From Montifringilla adamsi (lineage: Eukaryota > Chordata > Aves > Passeriformes > Passeridae), in the NCBI GenBank assembly GCA_017590115.1, contig JAGGNK010006559.1, forward strand, positions 8,917,784 to 8,981,783: DNA of 64,000 bases, given 5' to 3'. Positions 37,777 to 51,587 of this stretch are shown one piece after another. A program made the translations under genes and the position numbers. Positions within the stretch are counted from its first letter, which is position 1; every line of letters begins with the position of its first letter. The notes beneath the pieces are model-generated. The model had not been told where the DNA came from. It was given only the letters and a program-made list of their open reading frames with translations, and made no database searches.

Positions 37777-39125
37777 ACAGAATGGCTCAGGTTAGGAGAG
37801 AACACAGGTTGTCTGGTCCAACCTCCCTGGTCAAGCAGAGTCATCTCAGAGCATATGGCATAGGATTGTGTCCAGACAGCTCTTGAATATTTTCAGTGAG
37901 GGAGGCTCCACAACTTCTGTGGGTAGCCTCTTCCAGTATGTGGTCACCTGCACAATAAAAACATTCTTCCTTGTGCTCAGGTGGACCTTTCTGTGCATCA
38001 GCCTCTGCCTGTTGCATCTTGTTCTATTGCTTGGTGAAGAGTCTGGCTCCATCTTCTTGGCACCTTGCTTCAGAATCTTACAGACATTGGTGAGGACGCC
38101 TTTCTGTTCATGAGGCTGAACAGGCCCAGCTTCCTCAGCCTGTCCTTGTAAGAAAGAAGCTCCAGTCCCCTAGGCATCTTTGATGCCTTATCTTTGAACT
38201 GTTCCAGGAGGTCCATGGAGCTCCAGGAGCTCTCTCTTGTACAAAGGAGTCCAGAACTGGACCCAGCACTCCAGATGTGCCTCACCTGGGCTAAGTAGAG
38301 GGGCAGGATCACTTTCCTTGACCTGTTGGCAATGCTATTCCTGATGTACCCCAGGATCCCACTGGCTGTCTTGGCCACAAGAACACACTGGCCAATGGAC
38401 ATTTTGTTGTCTACTAGGACCCCTGCATCCTTCTCCAAAGAGCTGCCTTCCAGAAGGTCACCCCCTGTCTATCCTGGTTCATGGGGTTATTCTTCCCCAG
38501 GGGCAGGACCCTGCACTTGCCTTTGTTCAGTTGCAGACAGTTCCTCTCTGTTCATCTCTCCCACCTGTTGAGGTCCCTCAGAAGGGCTGCCCAGCCACTC
38601 CTCCCAGCTTTGTGTTATCAGGGAACTTACTGAGGAGACTTCTGCCCCTCCATCCAAGCCATTGATGAATAAGTTAAATACTGGTCATAGTTTTGAACCT
38701 TGGGAGACATCACTAGCAACAGGCCTCCAACTACACCCTGTGCCACTGACTGCAACCCTCTGGTTCAGCCAGTTCTCAATCATCCTCACTGTGCACTCAT
38801 TCAACCCACACTTCCTGAATTTGCCTATGAAGATTTTGAGAGAGACAGTGCTGAAAACCTTGCTGAAGTCAAAGTAGAAAATATCTACTGCCCCCATCCC
38901 TCCAAGCAGTTTTATTGCAGAAGGCAATCAGTTTGGTCCAGTGTGACTTACCATTAGTGAATCCATGCTGACTACTCCTGATCACCTTGTTGTCATCCAC
39001 ATGGATAGAGATGGTCTTTTGAATGAGGACAGGGACTAAGGTGAGGATCACCTTAAGTGTAGGTCTTGATTCCCTATGCTCTTTGCTAAAGAAGCTATAT
39101 GCATCTGTATGGATCACACATTGGT
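37777..39125 (-). mobile_element. CR1 LINE, 5'-truncated, inactivated (RT and 3' part)
   Basis: Read on the minus strand from about 39117 to 37846, frames encode the CR1 reverse transcriptase in order. RT fingers are at 39117-38869 (SSQHGFTNGKS block). Motif A is at 38927-38685 (DFSKVFSTVS), followed by ENWLNQRVAVSGT and SWRPVASDVSQGS. A degraded catalytic box follows, reading FPDNTKL instead of the usual F-A-D-D, with the Asp-Asn codons at 38614-38619. The thumb region is at 38438-38070 (EKDAGVLVDNKMS, ILPLYLAQVR), and the C-terminal block at 38052-37846 (VTTYWKRLPTEVVEPPS). Several frameshifts and the altered catalytic site show it cannot be active. The element lies antisense to CDH7 in intron 2. 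The octamer tail is not clear at its 3' end (about 37777). Confidence 0.93.
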
Positions 39126-42100
39126 TTAGGTCACCTCAATCCACCCCATGGGTTCTAGAAAGCAGACCTGACTTGGTTATGTTAGCACAGATGGAAAAGG
39201 AGGGCAGGTAGCCAGAGATCCAGTAACATCCAGGTTTTAGAAATATACAGGGGAGTAGGTCTGTTAACTAGCAGATGTATTTGAAAGACACAAAAAAGGT
39301 AAGTAAAGTTCATTTTTAATCAAAAGAGGAAAATGCCATGTGCAGCAAGGTAATATGTGATACAAGACATCAAAAGCAAATATCATCAAGACAAAGCCTA
39401 GTAGAACAAGTTTTTATGCTTCTTTAATGAGACTAAGTAAGCAATGAATAGGAAATGAAAGATGTAAATATTTCTTATAAAGCATTACTGGAGAGGGCTA
39501 GAGAATTTTGAATTTGTTCAAAAAAAGCCTAAAACGTGAACAGCAGAGTGCCAAACAGCACAGGACAAGACAGAATAGAATTCTATACATAGAGGTTCCA
39601 AGAATTACCGGGTCAAGATAAAGCATGGATAAGTGAAAAACAACATGAAGATCTGGAGGAGTCCAAGCAAGTCTGAGCTCTCAGCAGACGGATGGAAGGA
39701 TGCAAATATGTGCAGCTGTCAGGGAAGTAACTGGACCATGTCCAGACTGTTTCCAAATTAAGATCCAAAATCAAAATGATGAGTTCTCTGGTCTACCATT
39801 TAAGAAGGCAGCTCGTAGATACAAAGCAATTTTTTCTTGGGTGCTAAAGGGGTGAAATAATGACATCCATGGCTTTCAGAAGCTTAGTAGACACCTTTCC
39901 TTCTAGACTGGTATTTTGACATTGATAATTTAATGTAACTATATTTCCTCCCATCTGTTTGCAGGGTGCATGAGAATTTTTTCATGCAGACTAATTTCAA
40001 TGTCCTGTCAAAATTAGATGCTGTTCCATACTATCTAAGTCACAGTATCACATGCAACAATTTTCATTCATCTCTTATTTTAGTAAACAGCGATGGGTAG
40101 ACAATGATGGTAGATTCTCCTAGTCTGATAACAAAGTTATCTTTCTGATTTTTTGTTTTTTTGGGCAATTTTACTTATAGTAGCACAAAGTGAAGTCAAT
40201 GACTGCTTTATGTGTGGGATGATACAGACTGAGGGCCCAGGTGCTTTGTCAGGCTTCCAAAATACCTGCCAAGCAGAAAATGAGACTGTAAGGAAGATGG
40301 AAAGATTAAGACATCCACCCTGATGACAGATCCTTCTGATTTAAAGATATAAGGGTCTGTATCTATATACCATATTAAAAAGGGAAGATATTTACCATTG
40401 CTTCTGAAATTATGTTATCATATGTGTTTTAGACAGTGGCCAGTCTTCCAGTTCTGACTGTTTGATGCATGCTTTGTATTATATTTAAAATGCAAATATC
40501 ATTTTGGAACACAGTTTGAGGCTTTAGCAGGATGTGTTAACAATTTTTGTCTCAGATTATATTTTTTTTGAAAATTACTTTGTAAAATAATTGGCAGGAT
40601 AAAGGGGAGACATGCTGCAGATTCACCTTCAAGGTTAGAAGAGTTAAATTTATTAGAGTGAACAAAATGACCTGCAATATCACAAATTTTCCTGTAATCA
40701 GACATCCCTGTACCTGTAAATAACATTTACTGATAAGAGAACTTCAGCAGAAATTGTATGTGTGACATTGTAGAGAGTCATGGAGTGAAACCAGATGCTT
40801 TTTCTTCCATAGTAACTTGAATCTGGTGAAAATATGGATACAACTGAGGATGAGCCATACATTCAGTATATGCTCAAAATCAAAGTGGATCTTTGGTTTT
40901 CAACAGAACTAGTGCAATAAAATAAGGTAGATTTTCTTAAACATTGAGACACTATTTAATAATGTTTGGCAGAGGATAACATCACTTTATAAATGATATC
41001 TTGCAAGGCAAGGTAAGAGTTTTTCGTTATATATTCCTGAAGTTGTACATCTCAGTAATCAATAGACCCTTCCTGATGTTCTCCTGTAAGTTTGGGCTCA
41101 ACAAAAGCATTTAATACTGTTAAATCTTTTATCTCAGTATTTAAATACCTTCAGGGTGGAGTATCAGAAGAAGCAGTAGGTTGTCACATGGCATAGGCTG
41201 CTCAGGACCCTGAGTCTTCACGTTGGCTTGGAAACTCATACAAACAATGTGATGGTTTAATATGTCTGGTGGTTTACAGACTAGCAGAAAATTTGCTCTT
41301 AAAAGAGACTGCATAAAATTATACTGTGTTACTCAGTAGATGAATTCTATGTGTGAGTCACACCTGGCTGTTCCAGTGATAATTTTTTTCCTACTTATTA
41401 TTGCCATTAGTCCTGCTGAGCTAACACAGGTGAGAGACAGCAAACTGAGTGTCATGCATAGACTTGTTTGTTACATTCCACTGACTTACACCTGCGGAAT
41501 CATATTGTAAGCTATAGGGCCCTACATTTTAAAAATTAGAACAGAATCTGAAGATAGCAGGGGCTTTACTTGCTTTTGTAACCAGGGAAAAGACTCAACC
41601 AATATTGCAATATAAACAGCTTGATTATGGTCTGTCCACTGAGTCCGAAATGCAAGACAAAGAAAGGAATTGCTGGTTTTATGCTATTACTTTTTATCAT
41701 GCTGCATACTAATAGAAGGTCTGTTTACTGTCCTAATCCTATTTTTTTAATGATTAAATTGCCTTGGTTGGTTAATTCATTTCGGTTTTTACCAGTTAAC
41801 ATTGGATTCACTAGATTTGGTGTTGGACTACTATCCTTCCACTTGTGCCACTATTTTTGTGTATATATTGACAGAAATGCATGGTTTTGTAAGTGAACTG
41901 ACATGCTTTACCTTTGACAAAAATTATTACAGAATTAAATAGTTTATTCCAGTTCCTTTACTCTCTTATATAGGCACTGGTTTTACCTTCCAGTCTTCCA
42001 CAAGTTTTAAAAGTAGCTGCAGAGCAAAGTGAAGGGTGTTCCTTATCTTGAGCTGTCATGAATACTGACCAACAGTGATTGATGACTTCTGTGAGCAACA

Positions 42101-43643
42101 TGCATTAGAGTTTCTCATGTATTCTTCACTGAAAACAAATTTTAAAAATCCCAACAATCTCTTTCTCTTTGCCTTCTCATGAATTTTATTGGGCAAATAT
42201 GAATAGAGATTAATGGAGAGAAGAAAATTTGAAGAAGTGTTGAAAAGGATGTATGTATGAAAAAAATATGCCAGCCACAAACTCCCAGAAGAGCAGAGGT
42301 ACTACTGGACAAGGGATTCAACAGGGAGGAAGATGTGGAAAGAGTGTGGCTGAAGAAACACAGTGACCTTTGAACTAGTATATAAACTAGAGACAGATAG
42401 AGAATATAAATTCTTGTCAGTGAATCACTAGTGAGATTAGGAAGTAGAACTTTCTGTCCACTTCAGAAAGTTAGATTTTAGTGATTTGAAGTGTGTAGAT
42501 ATTTCATTAATTTGACTATTCTGCTTGTGACTTTTCTTTGCAGAAGCTCTTATTTGTGCTTTTTTCACAAGGTAACTTTCAGCTATTTGTGAACAACATA
42601 ACTATTTACTAAAATTCCATTGTGTTTATATGACTTGTACAGTTTTGAAGGGAAAATGTACAGCAAAATAACATAAGTTAGAGATTTTCATGTACAGAAG
42701 CAATTATTATTTGAAAAATATATACTGAAAATAACATTCCTTTTAACAAATATAAAAGTTTGACACTATCTATTAGTGTACAAGGCTCAGAGGCCAATGA
42801 ATAGGGATATGATTAGTTATTTTTTTCCCTTAAAACTACGGGACCCTCAATTAATAGAAATTGTATCTTTTTTTCAGTGCACAGAGCTGTGCTGATTTAC
42901 ACCAAGCTTTACAGAACTTCCCTAAGGGGACTTTCTTAAATGAAATGATCATTTTAATGGACCACACAGAAGGTACAAGACAAGAGTGGAAATGCCTTGA
43001 GTATAAAGTTCTGAACATTACAATTGGTGACAGAAGGCCTATCAATAAGACAGTAATCCTATAAAAATACGGAAAGATCAGATTGTTTGTTGAATTAGAC
43101 TTGCTTTAATATGGATGCATGCAAGGGAGCTGGAAACTTTGCATCTGTTTTGTATACAAAGTGATTAGATTGTGATCACTTAGTCCAAAAGGATAGAAAT
43201 GATGCACAATTCTGCCAGGATGAGACATGCAAATTGGATCAATTAAGCTTTGAGAGTGCTCAGACAATCTGGTAGAGAAGTTTACATGCTGTGTCAAGTG
43301 AAACTTAGCAAAGATCAGTCCTGGATGCTAGGGGCAAGTATTAAAGTGATTTAAACTCTAATCTCTGAGACTAATTAATTGTTTTCAGATTTAGCTATAA
43401 AATGGATCCAATATTATAATGAAACAACCAGATATTATAATAAAAGATCCCTTACAGAGATGTTTGATGGTACACCAGAAGTATGACAGAGAAAATAGTA
43501 GCAGTCATTTGAGTTGCATCATTTTTGGTAGAGGCAAGTAAATTCAGATGACTGATCTTGTTTGCAGCTAACAGAACACACAATTCTAGTAACTCCTGTA
43601 CCTTCATGTTCACCACAATATTTCAGAAGCAGGGAGTATTCTC

Positions 43644-43687
43644 ATAAGTAGCTCACTGTGTGCACATAAGTAGCTCACTGTGTGCAC
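43644..43687. repeat. Perfect 22-bp tandem duplication
   Basis: Two identical, adjacent 22-base copies (43644-43665 and 43666-43687) beginning ATAAGTAGCTCACTG. The perfect identity suggests a recent replication-slippage or repair event. Confidence 0.95.
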
Positions 43688-44197
43688 TATTTTCATTGAA
43701 CCAAAGCTCTCTCAGAAGGGGGTCAACAAGAAAATGATCATTAGGTAAGAGTGCTGTAATTTCATCAGAGACCACGTAAGAATTTGAATTACGTACCCTT
43801 TTCAATGTCCTTTATTGTGTCAAAAGGACATGTTGTTTTAGATAAACAAAGGGGTCTCTATGGAAATTGAAAATTCTCAATATACGTGAGATATTGGAAG
43901 CCTCAGAAATCAGTTTTGAAAGAAGACACTAAAATTTTTAGTAGAATCCAGATAGCTTACAGAATTAGAAACAGGTCTGCACAATTTTAAGGTAGATTCA
44001 GCAAGTATACATGAGCAGTTTAAAATGACACCTGCCATTTCACTATTTTCTCAAAATTTGTTTATCAGTGGCACATACATTGACTGTATCACCAGCATTT
44101 AATAGCAATAAGTAAGAAATACAGTAAGAATATATTATGGTGAAACAGATGAAAAAATCTAGGCACCATCATTGTATATGGCAAATCTCATATCCTT

Positions 44198-44220
44198 GTT
44201 TGTTTGTTTGTTTGTTTTTT
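44198..44220. repeat. (GTTT)n short tandem repeat
   Basis: Four to five GTTT units ending in a T run within intron 2. Confidence 0.85.
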
Positions 44221-47147
44221 AATACAAGTGAAGTTCAATCTTAACTCATAAATATCTTCTTACATAATTTGAAATGGCAAAATATGATTTAAGGAAACAA
44301 GGTATAATGACTGCAGAGGAATTTGATGAGATTTTCTTTGTTACATGCTTGTTGTAAACATCAGCATAAAAAAAGCCACTAGGAGAGCACTGCCTTTCAC
44401 ACAGAACTGTTAAAATCCTTCTAAGCTGGGGGGATTTACAATTAGCCTAGTATTGTTCATATTAAGGCAGTTTTTTATGGGTTTGAATGAGGCATTATCC
44501 TCCCCCTCAAATATTTTCTGAAAAACAAGCAGAACACCTGGGCATTAAAAGCATTTATTTCCCAGCCCTTAATACTGTGGAGTTTAAATGCCTATTAAGA
44601 TATGAATTACCATCTTGAGAACAGCCTGGTTATATCTGAAAATCCTTTCCTTGCAGGTCTGCAAGTTCGAATGGTTAAAAAAAAAAATGCTAGGGAGAAA
44701 TCAAACTTCTTAAAGTATCTATTCACAAAGGATCACTTTAAATGATCTGAACAGTTTCAAGCAGACTTTCAAGTGTCCATATTTACTGTGCATACTCTGC
44801 TTCAGCTTGTTCTGAATACTGAACAGCTACCATGTGAATTTGTGTAAGGAAATCTCTTAATCTTTCAGTGCTGCTTCTTATAATTAGGCATATGTGACAC
44901 ACATGTTCATTAAAGCAACCTTCCTCTTAGAGCAGGGGTTAAGGTGGTGTTTCAGAAAGATACTCAGACATATGCTTTGTACCAGCTTTCATGACTGTTA
45001 AGCAAGTCCTGACACGATCCACATGGATAAGGATGATTTCCTAACTTAGAAAATGCTATACCAGGTTTAATTTGATGTGGCACCAGGTTAAATTTCCCTA
45101 GGTTTTGGAGTGAATTTTGAACAATGGGCTGTGAATTACAAGCCAATATATATATGGGTGGATGGACAGACTTGAGAAATATTTTTGGGTGAAATTCAAT
45201 ATGATATGCTACCTTCAGTGAAATACATAATAGTAGGGGAAAGAAAATAAAAATTGTCCTATAATCTACTGAAAAAAAGAGCATGTTATTTGTCATTCAG
45301 TGTTTTACCTTTACTTTTACATTTATTGCAGAGCTAGAAATGGGTCACAGTAGTTAATGGAAAACGTTCACAGAAATATTAGGGTGCTTATCAAACCAGA
45401 CTCTAAAAGAGATTCTAAATGAAATGTAAACACACTAGCAACAGTAACCTGTGTTTTATGATACCAAATTAACCAAGGGATTATTTTGCTCTTTTTTACC
45501 TGAACTCAGTTTACGACACAAGATAAGTGTCTACATGAAGGTATCTAACACTCTCCATTTTATTTGGCCATGCACTGGTTTTTCATCTTACATTGTCATA
45601 CTAGCAAGGAAACTCTAATGCTTTACTATAGATATTCATTCCTGCCCTTTTCATATGAAATAATTCACTCATTTTAAAATGCTATAGTAAAATTTTGTGT
45701 TTAAATTCTCTGTTACTGTTTTTTTTTAACTTGACACACTGTCAGCTCTGGGCAATTGTGACTTTCTCCACAACATGCCTTCCGAGGTACTAATTATATC
45801 CAATGTGGGCATTGTGTCAAAATCCTAATTTTGCACTTTAAGTCTAAGAGCAGCCCCATTGATTTTACTGGGATGACCTATGGGATTGGTTTGTGAAAAT
45901 GCTTTGGGAGATACCTGGGTGGTGTGAAATATTTCACAACGTATAACCAATTTGTTCATATGGAGAATTGTCAATTTAAAGTTGACTATATAGCTTTCAT
46001 GAAAGTCAGCATCAAGTATTGAATTTTTTCAAATATACAGAATTTTATAAAGAAAGAAAATAGGAATTTAGTTTTTAAGAAGAAAAACACAATAACAAGC
46101 GCTGTTATCCTGACATTTGTACTGTCATTTTTGTTAAAAATTTAAATTAGTATTTAGACCAACATGTAAATTCTGTTTTGTTCTGAGAGTTTTTTAAAAT
46201 ATTAATTAGCAAGTCCATAGTTGTTTTCAGGAAATTAAAGATTAGTGAGTATGTGGACCCAGTTAACTATATTTTTTCTGTATTGCAAATCTTTAATCAT
46301 GAAAATGATCAGATCATGCTCTCTTATGTAGTCCAGTACTTTATAAACTTTTCCAGACACTTAACCCTAGTTACTTACACTGCTTTTCAGTTAGGTATTT
46401 TACCATTGTCTTCCAGTCTGTCAGGGTGTCAGCACTTTCCACTAAGACACAAGGTAAGATTATGAGTCGATCTTTAGTAGCATTAAACTTTCAAAAGCAA
46501 ATTAAATGTGAGGGATTGATACAACATAAAACCAAAACGAAAACAAATGAAAAAAGCTCTACACCCTCTGGGTGTCTATTCCTTGGTACTAATGTTCTTT
46601 GGAAGCAGGTTCCTATGAGAAAAATCATTATCAACGAAGCAATGCTGCAAGCTATTTTGGATAGTTGAAGCAGAAAGAGGATAATGACTCTAAACTATAG
46701 ATCAGTAGTTTGACAAAGAAGAGACAATATGGGAGTACAGTATAAGTACATATTTTATATCAGAAAATACTTTAATTCCAAATGAATTTTTGTTTGTAAA
46801 TTTGGTGTTATTGATATGGTAGTCAAACAAGAAGTGTGTATTATTATTTTTCCTGTGCAGTGCCTTTACAGATAATTCTATAGATTACAGAGTTAGAGAT
46901 GAAAACATAGATCCTCTAATGTGCTCTCATTTTCCATGGTTGAAATCCTAGTCCCAAATTATTATGGCTGAGTAGAAAAAGCATTATGGGAGAAACAACT
47001 TTCCAATTACCTTATTTGTATTCTAATGTCTTATTTCTGTTTTCAAGGGCAGATAAAAAAGTAAAAACATTAATTTTTCATTATTGAAGGTACATAAATT
47101 CTGTTACTGCCTTTCCTGTTTCATTTACCCTCTTTCCCTTCTTTCTG

Positions 47148-47194
47148 TGCATGCATGCATGCATTGTCTGGTCATAGTAACTAACTAACTAACT
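47148..47194. repeat. (ATGC)n and (CTAA)n short tandem repeats
   Basis: About four TGCA/ATGC units (47148-47164), a self-complementary tract, followed after 13 bases by about four CTAA units (47178-47194). Confidence 0.85.
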
Positions 47195-48152
47195 GAAAAA
47201 AAGAAATAAACTGTACTGAATTCATTAATAGACGTATGTACAGTGGTATAAGAAGGGAATATTCATATTACCATAAATATATGTATTTGTGCACCTATTT
47301 ATGTGTTTCATTAAAGAAAAATACATGCTCAAGAATCAGTACTTCACTGTATGTGTGTTAGTACTGTGCAAACAGAAATTATTTCATGTATAATGAAGAA
47401 GTAATTTGAGAAGAATGAGTGAAGTTTCTTGAAGGTTGTTTCCTCAAGCTGCTACACATACATAAACTTTTCAAGCCCATGGACATCTGCTAGCCCAGAG
47501 ATATTCTTCTATGAAGTATACTGGGAACTTTGTTTGCCATGCTACATTTTTAAAGCCTGAACACATTTGTAGAAGCTATGTGTGGGGAATGCAGGAAGGA
47601 AGCATCCTTAAAACAAGTTTACTATACTGCTGAAATAGAGTGTGGTGACTTTAAGGGAATTTTGTCTTACAGCTTCAGTGATTCTTGGCAACAAAATAAA
47701 TCAAACCACTGGACCAGCAAATCCATCGCTTTAGTGTATATAACAGCAAGTTGTTTGGTGCACCATGAATAGATATGGATCATGTGGAAATGATGTTGGC
47801 ATGTATGGAAGTGAACTTAGGCTCTCTCCTGGAGAAGTAAGACCCAAAATAGAGCTAGTAAGAGTAAACGTTCAGGAATTTGTAAATAGAGCTTCAGTGC
47901 AGTGGGATTTTCACATGATTTAATTGTATTAGGCACTTTTATAAATGCGGTTTGAGTTATTTGGTTTCTTTAATCAAAAATTAAATCTATTTGAGTAAGA
48001 AAACAGCTGGTTTTGTATAAAAAGTAAGTCAGTTGGCAAATCCATTCTATGTTGATTTGTCAATGATGCTGTTTTTATTACTGAGATGTTTAGAATGAGT
48101 ACTCCTAGGATTAAATACTGATAGACTGAGAGTAGTGTGGGGAAGAAAACAA

Positions 48153-48195
48153 ACACCACCACCACCACCACCACTAAAAAAAAAAAAAAAAAAAA
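48153..48195. repeat. (ACC)n trinucleotide repeat followed by A20
   Basis: About seven ACC units (48153-48174), then one T, then twenty adenines (48176-48195). Threonine/lysine frames read across it are artefacts. Confidence 0.92.
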
Positions 48196-51100
48196 GAGAA
48201 AACAACTGAACCAAAAAACCCATGCAATGCTAAATATTGAAAAGCTCTCTAAGGATTCCAGTGTGCATGTTGTCTGCAAAGAGAGTGTGGTCTGTTTCCA
48301 TTCTAGGAAGCCAATTTCTGAAAAGTTTGGAGCCTGTGCATGAGGGGGAAGCAGGTCTCCTTTTTTTCCAGTTCTTGTTGTGAACGTGTTATGTTATCTA
48401 TAGGCTCTTGGTGGTGCTACAATACAGTATTGCTGTCCCCCCACCCCCAATAAATATTATGCAATTAGTACATGATGATGCAGAGTATGCAGATGGTTTT
48501 TACCTCCCAAAGCTGCCAAGCTGTCTTTTTAAGTGAGTGAATGACAAACAGTCATTTTGGGGAGTGACATGTCATGATGATGGCCCATTAAAACTCCTCA
48601 AGAATACTCAGCCAGCTACATATGCCCACTCAGCTCCATCCACAGCAGCAGCTGCTTCTGAGTTCCTCCTGTAGCTGCAGTAAACTTAATGGGCTGGCTG
48701 CACAATTCCCTGTTGCCATAGGGCATTTTGTGTTCTTATTAAAACTGGAGAGTGGAAAAGGCACAGATTTGTGACTACAGCAGCTGCAGAGACTGGAAAA
48801 TGACAGAAAAGGGAAGGGTACATGTGTATGTGTGTATGCACTTGTGTACATGTACATACAGACACTTAAATGTATGCATAGATATACAATCTCTGTCTAT
48901 ATAAAGAGCTACATTATATGTGAGTATACATGAGGAGAGAGGACACTACAGACACAGATGAGTATTATTAAGAGAAAAAAATATCATAGAAATGTGACAT
49001 GGATGCTCTTATCACGTCAAGTTTTCAGTATTTCCTATTAATTATTCAACTCACTAGCCTTTAGATGACAATATCAGTTATTCCTACGGGAACTATTCTT
49101 CTGAACTTTGTCTTCAACCTAGAAGCCTTGAGGGCTTACTTAGATGCTAACTGCAATATTATGAAGTGAAAGTTTTAGAATTTTAGTACTTCTAATTTGA
49201 ATTTTGTTTGAACAGTAGCCATCAAGGAAATGAAGTTTCACTGTTCCCTTTCCTCTTTAACCCCTATTTTCGAGAGGTTGGCAAACTTAAATACTCACTT
49301 CACTACATGTGGCTGAGGTGATAAGATTATTATCCTCCTGAAGCACTGATCCACTACTTAAAATTAAAAGGGCTTTTACTAAACTCTTCCACCAGTATCT
49401 CTGAAATTTTATTTTGGAAAAAATACAGAGGAAGGAGGGAATAGTAAAACCCAACTGCTTATTCCAAGTTTTATGATGGAAGAACATAAGTAAATTAATA
49501 CAAATTCTTACTATTTTAGTTTCTTAGGCAAAGAAACATGCATTCTGTAACAGAAAAGAAGGAGTTCAAAAACTGCATTAACAGCAGAAATAATGATTGT
49601 TTGAGGGGTTTTTAAAGAGAAATACCTAGTCATTCAAAGTCAGCTGACAGTTATGCTACTCTCCCAGCCCATTAATCATGTTTATTTTATCCTCCAGTTT
49701 CAGGACTTGAAAGCCAATGGCAATTTAAATTTCAATTTCTTTTTTTCTCTTTTTTTACCTTTTTTTTTTCCCCCATACACTTGGAGTAGTGCTATTGCAC
49801 ATCCTCAGTAAAATGACACTTGACCAGATTCAAGTAATCATCTTTTTAAATTGCAGTTGCATTAAGCAGTGTATGAAAAGAAGATGCTGATAAAGTTATT
49901 ACTCTGAAGTACTATTCTTGCACTTCAGATGTATCCATGTTTTCATTCACTTTGGCTTTTGGTTTGTGAATATTTTTACCTTATATTTGTTTTCTGGTTT
50001 TTGTTTTTTGGTTTTTTTTTTTTTTCTCCCTTTCCTGTTAAACATTTGTATTTATTTTGCCTCATCCTCTGTTTTCTTAATAGTGACTGAATACCTTAAT
50101 TGTAGGGAAAGCTTTATTCTCACTGGTTTTATATACTGTTGAATATGAAGGCCTTGAAGGTTCAAATTACACCAAATGTCATACATTTTGACTGCAGGAG
50201 GACTAATGAGGACAATCTGTGGGATGAAAACTGATACTCCCAAAAGGATGTGCCTTGCTTTTACCTTGAATCTGAAATATGTTCACTTGATAGGTAATTT
50301 CTGATGACCTCATTGCATTTGTGGTGATCCTGGACAGATATATATCTGCCTTGTGGTCATTCATAGGACTCTAGTATTACCTGTGTCAAAACAAAATATG
50401 ATTCAGAGGCAGTCTGAGTTCAGGCAGCCTGTAGGGTCAGTGCTGAATGTGAAAAGATCTCTGAAATGTCTTGGACCTCAATTATCTCAGAAGTTTTTAG
50501 GTCTTTGGTCAGCTCTGAGCATTCCAGACACTGTTTTGGATATTTTAAATCAAGTCAGGAGAGATGTCTTGTCTGGGCTGACCAGATTTTTAGCAACCCT
50601 GTCACTAACTTCTTGTATTAGATAAATATAACGTGGTTATACTGTGGTCTGCAGCATGAGACCTTGTTGTATTCCCTCGTGACTGTCTCTGTACTTCCCT
50701 GACAAAGAGCAAGTCTGAAGGCAACAAAACAGTGCATGAAATTGCCAGTACATCAACATGGCAAATTGTGCCTCAGTGACACCGTTGTCTGTGCTGGTTC
50801 CCTACTATGCTGACAACATTGCTGAGACAAGGAAAATCTGGCAGCATTACAAGCATATTCCTTCTGTTCAAACTCTAATTAAACGTGTTGGAGTTTTGGG
50901 AATAGCCATTTATATTGACTTGATCTCTTGTCCTCAGTATTATCTGTTATGCTGAAAGCACAGAATGTAGACCAGCATATTTCCTTCTGAGCCTAGGCCT
51001 ATACTATAGTTTTACATAAATTAATAAAACCAAAAGCAAACAAAAGCCCTCCAGGAGCTCCTTTATCACTTTCTCAACATTTCTTGGAGAATAGACTTTT

Positions 51101-51544
51101 ATAAGAAAATCATTACCTACTGAATAATACTTTCACTGGTGCCTGGGTATAAAGTCAATTATATGAATCACAGGCCTTTGCTGACATCAATAAAATGCTG
51201 AGGAATCTTTTTCTTTCCCTCATGACTTCTGTAATCAGACTGAAAGATAAATTTAAAAAGATGTCTTAGGCTGTTGATACTGAAATGTGATTTCAGTTTA
51301 CAAGAATGATAGTTTCATGGCTCCTTCTGAAAACAATGATCCTATTAGTAACTAATGTGCTTGTGAAGCCCTTAGACATTGCAGAAACATGGTGTGTGTG
51401 CACATTAGATTTTACTGAAATGTTAACTACACTGTCTATGTTGAATTTTAAATATTTGTTACTATTTGCATTGAAATTATTCCAAAGCACCAGCACTGAA
51501 TCTTTAGTTATCCTGATAGTTGAGAAATATAGTGTTACATTAAA

Positions 51545-51546
<2 letters not shown>

Positions 51547-51584
<38 letters not shown>
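51547..51584. repeat. A38 homopolymer
   Basis: Thirty-eight adenines in intron 2, preceded two bases earlier by ATTAAA (51539-51544). It superficially resembles the poly(A) end of a retrocopy. However, the signal-to-tail distance is far shorter than the usual 10-30 bases, and I recognise no gene in the preceding 250 bases. Confidence 0.93.
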
Positions 51585-51587
<3 letters not shown>

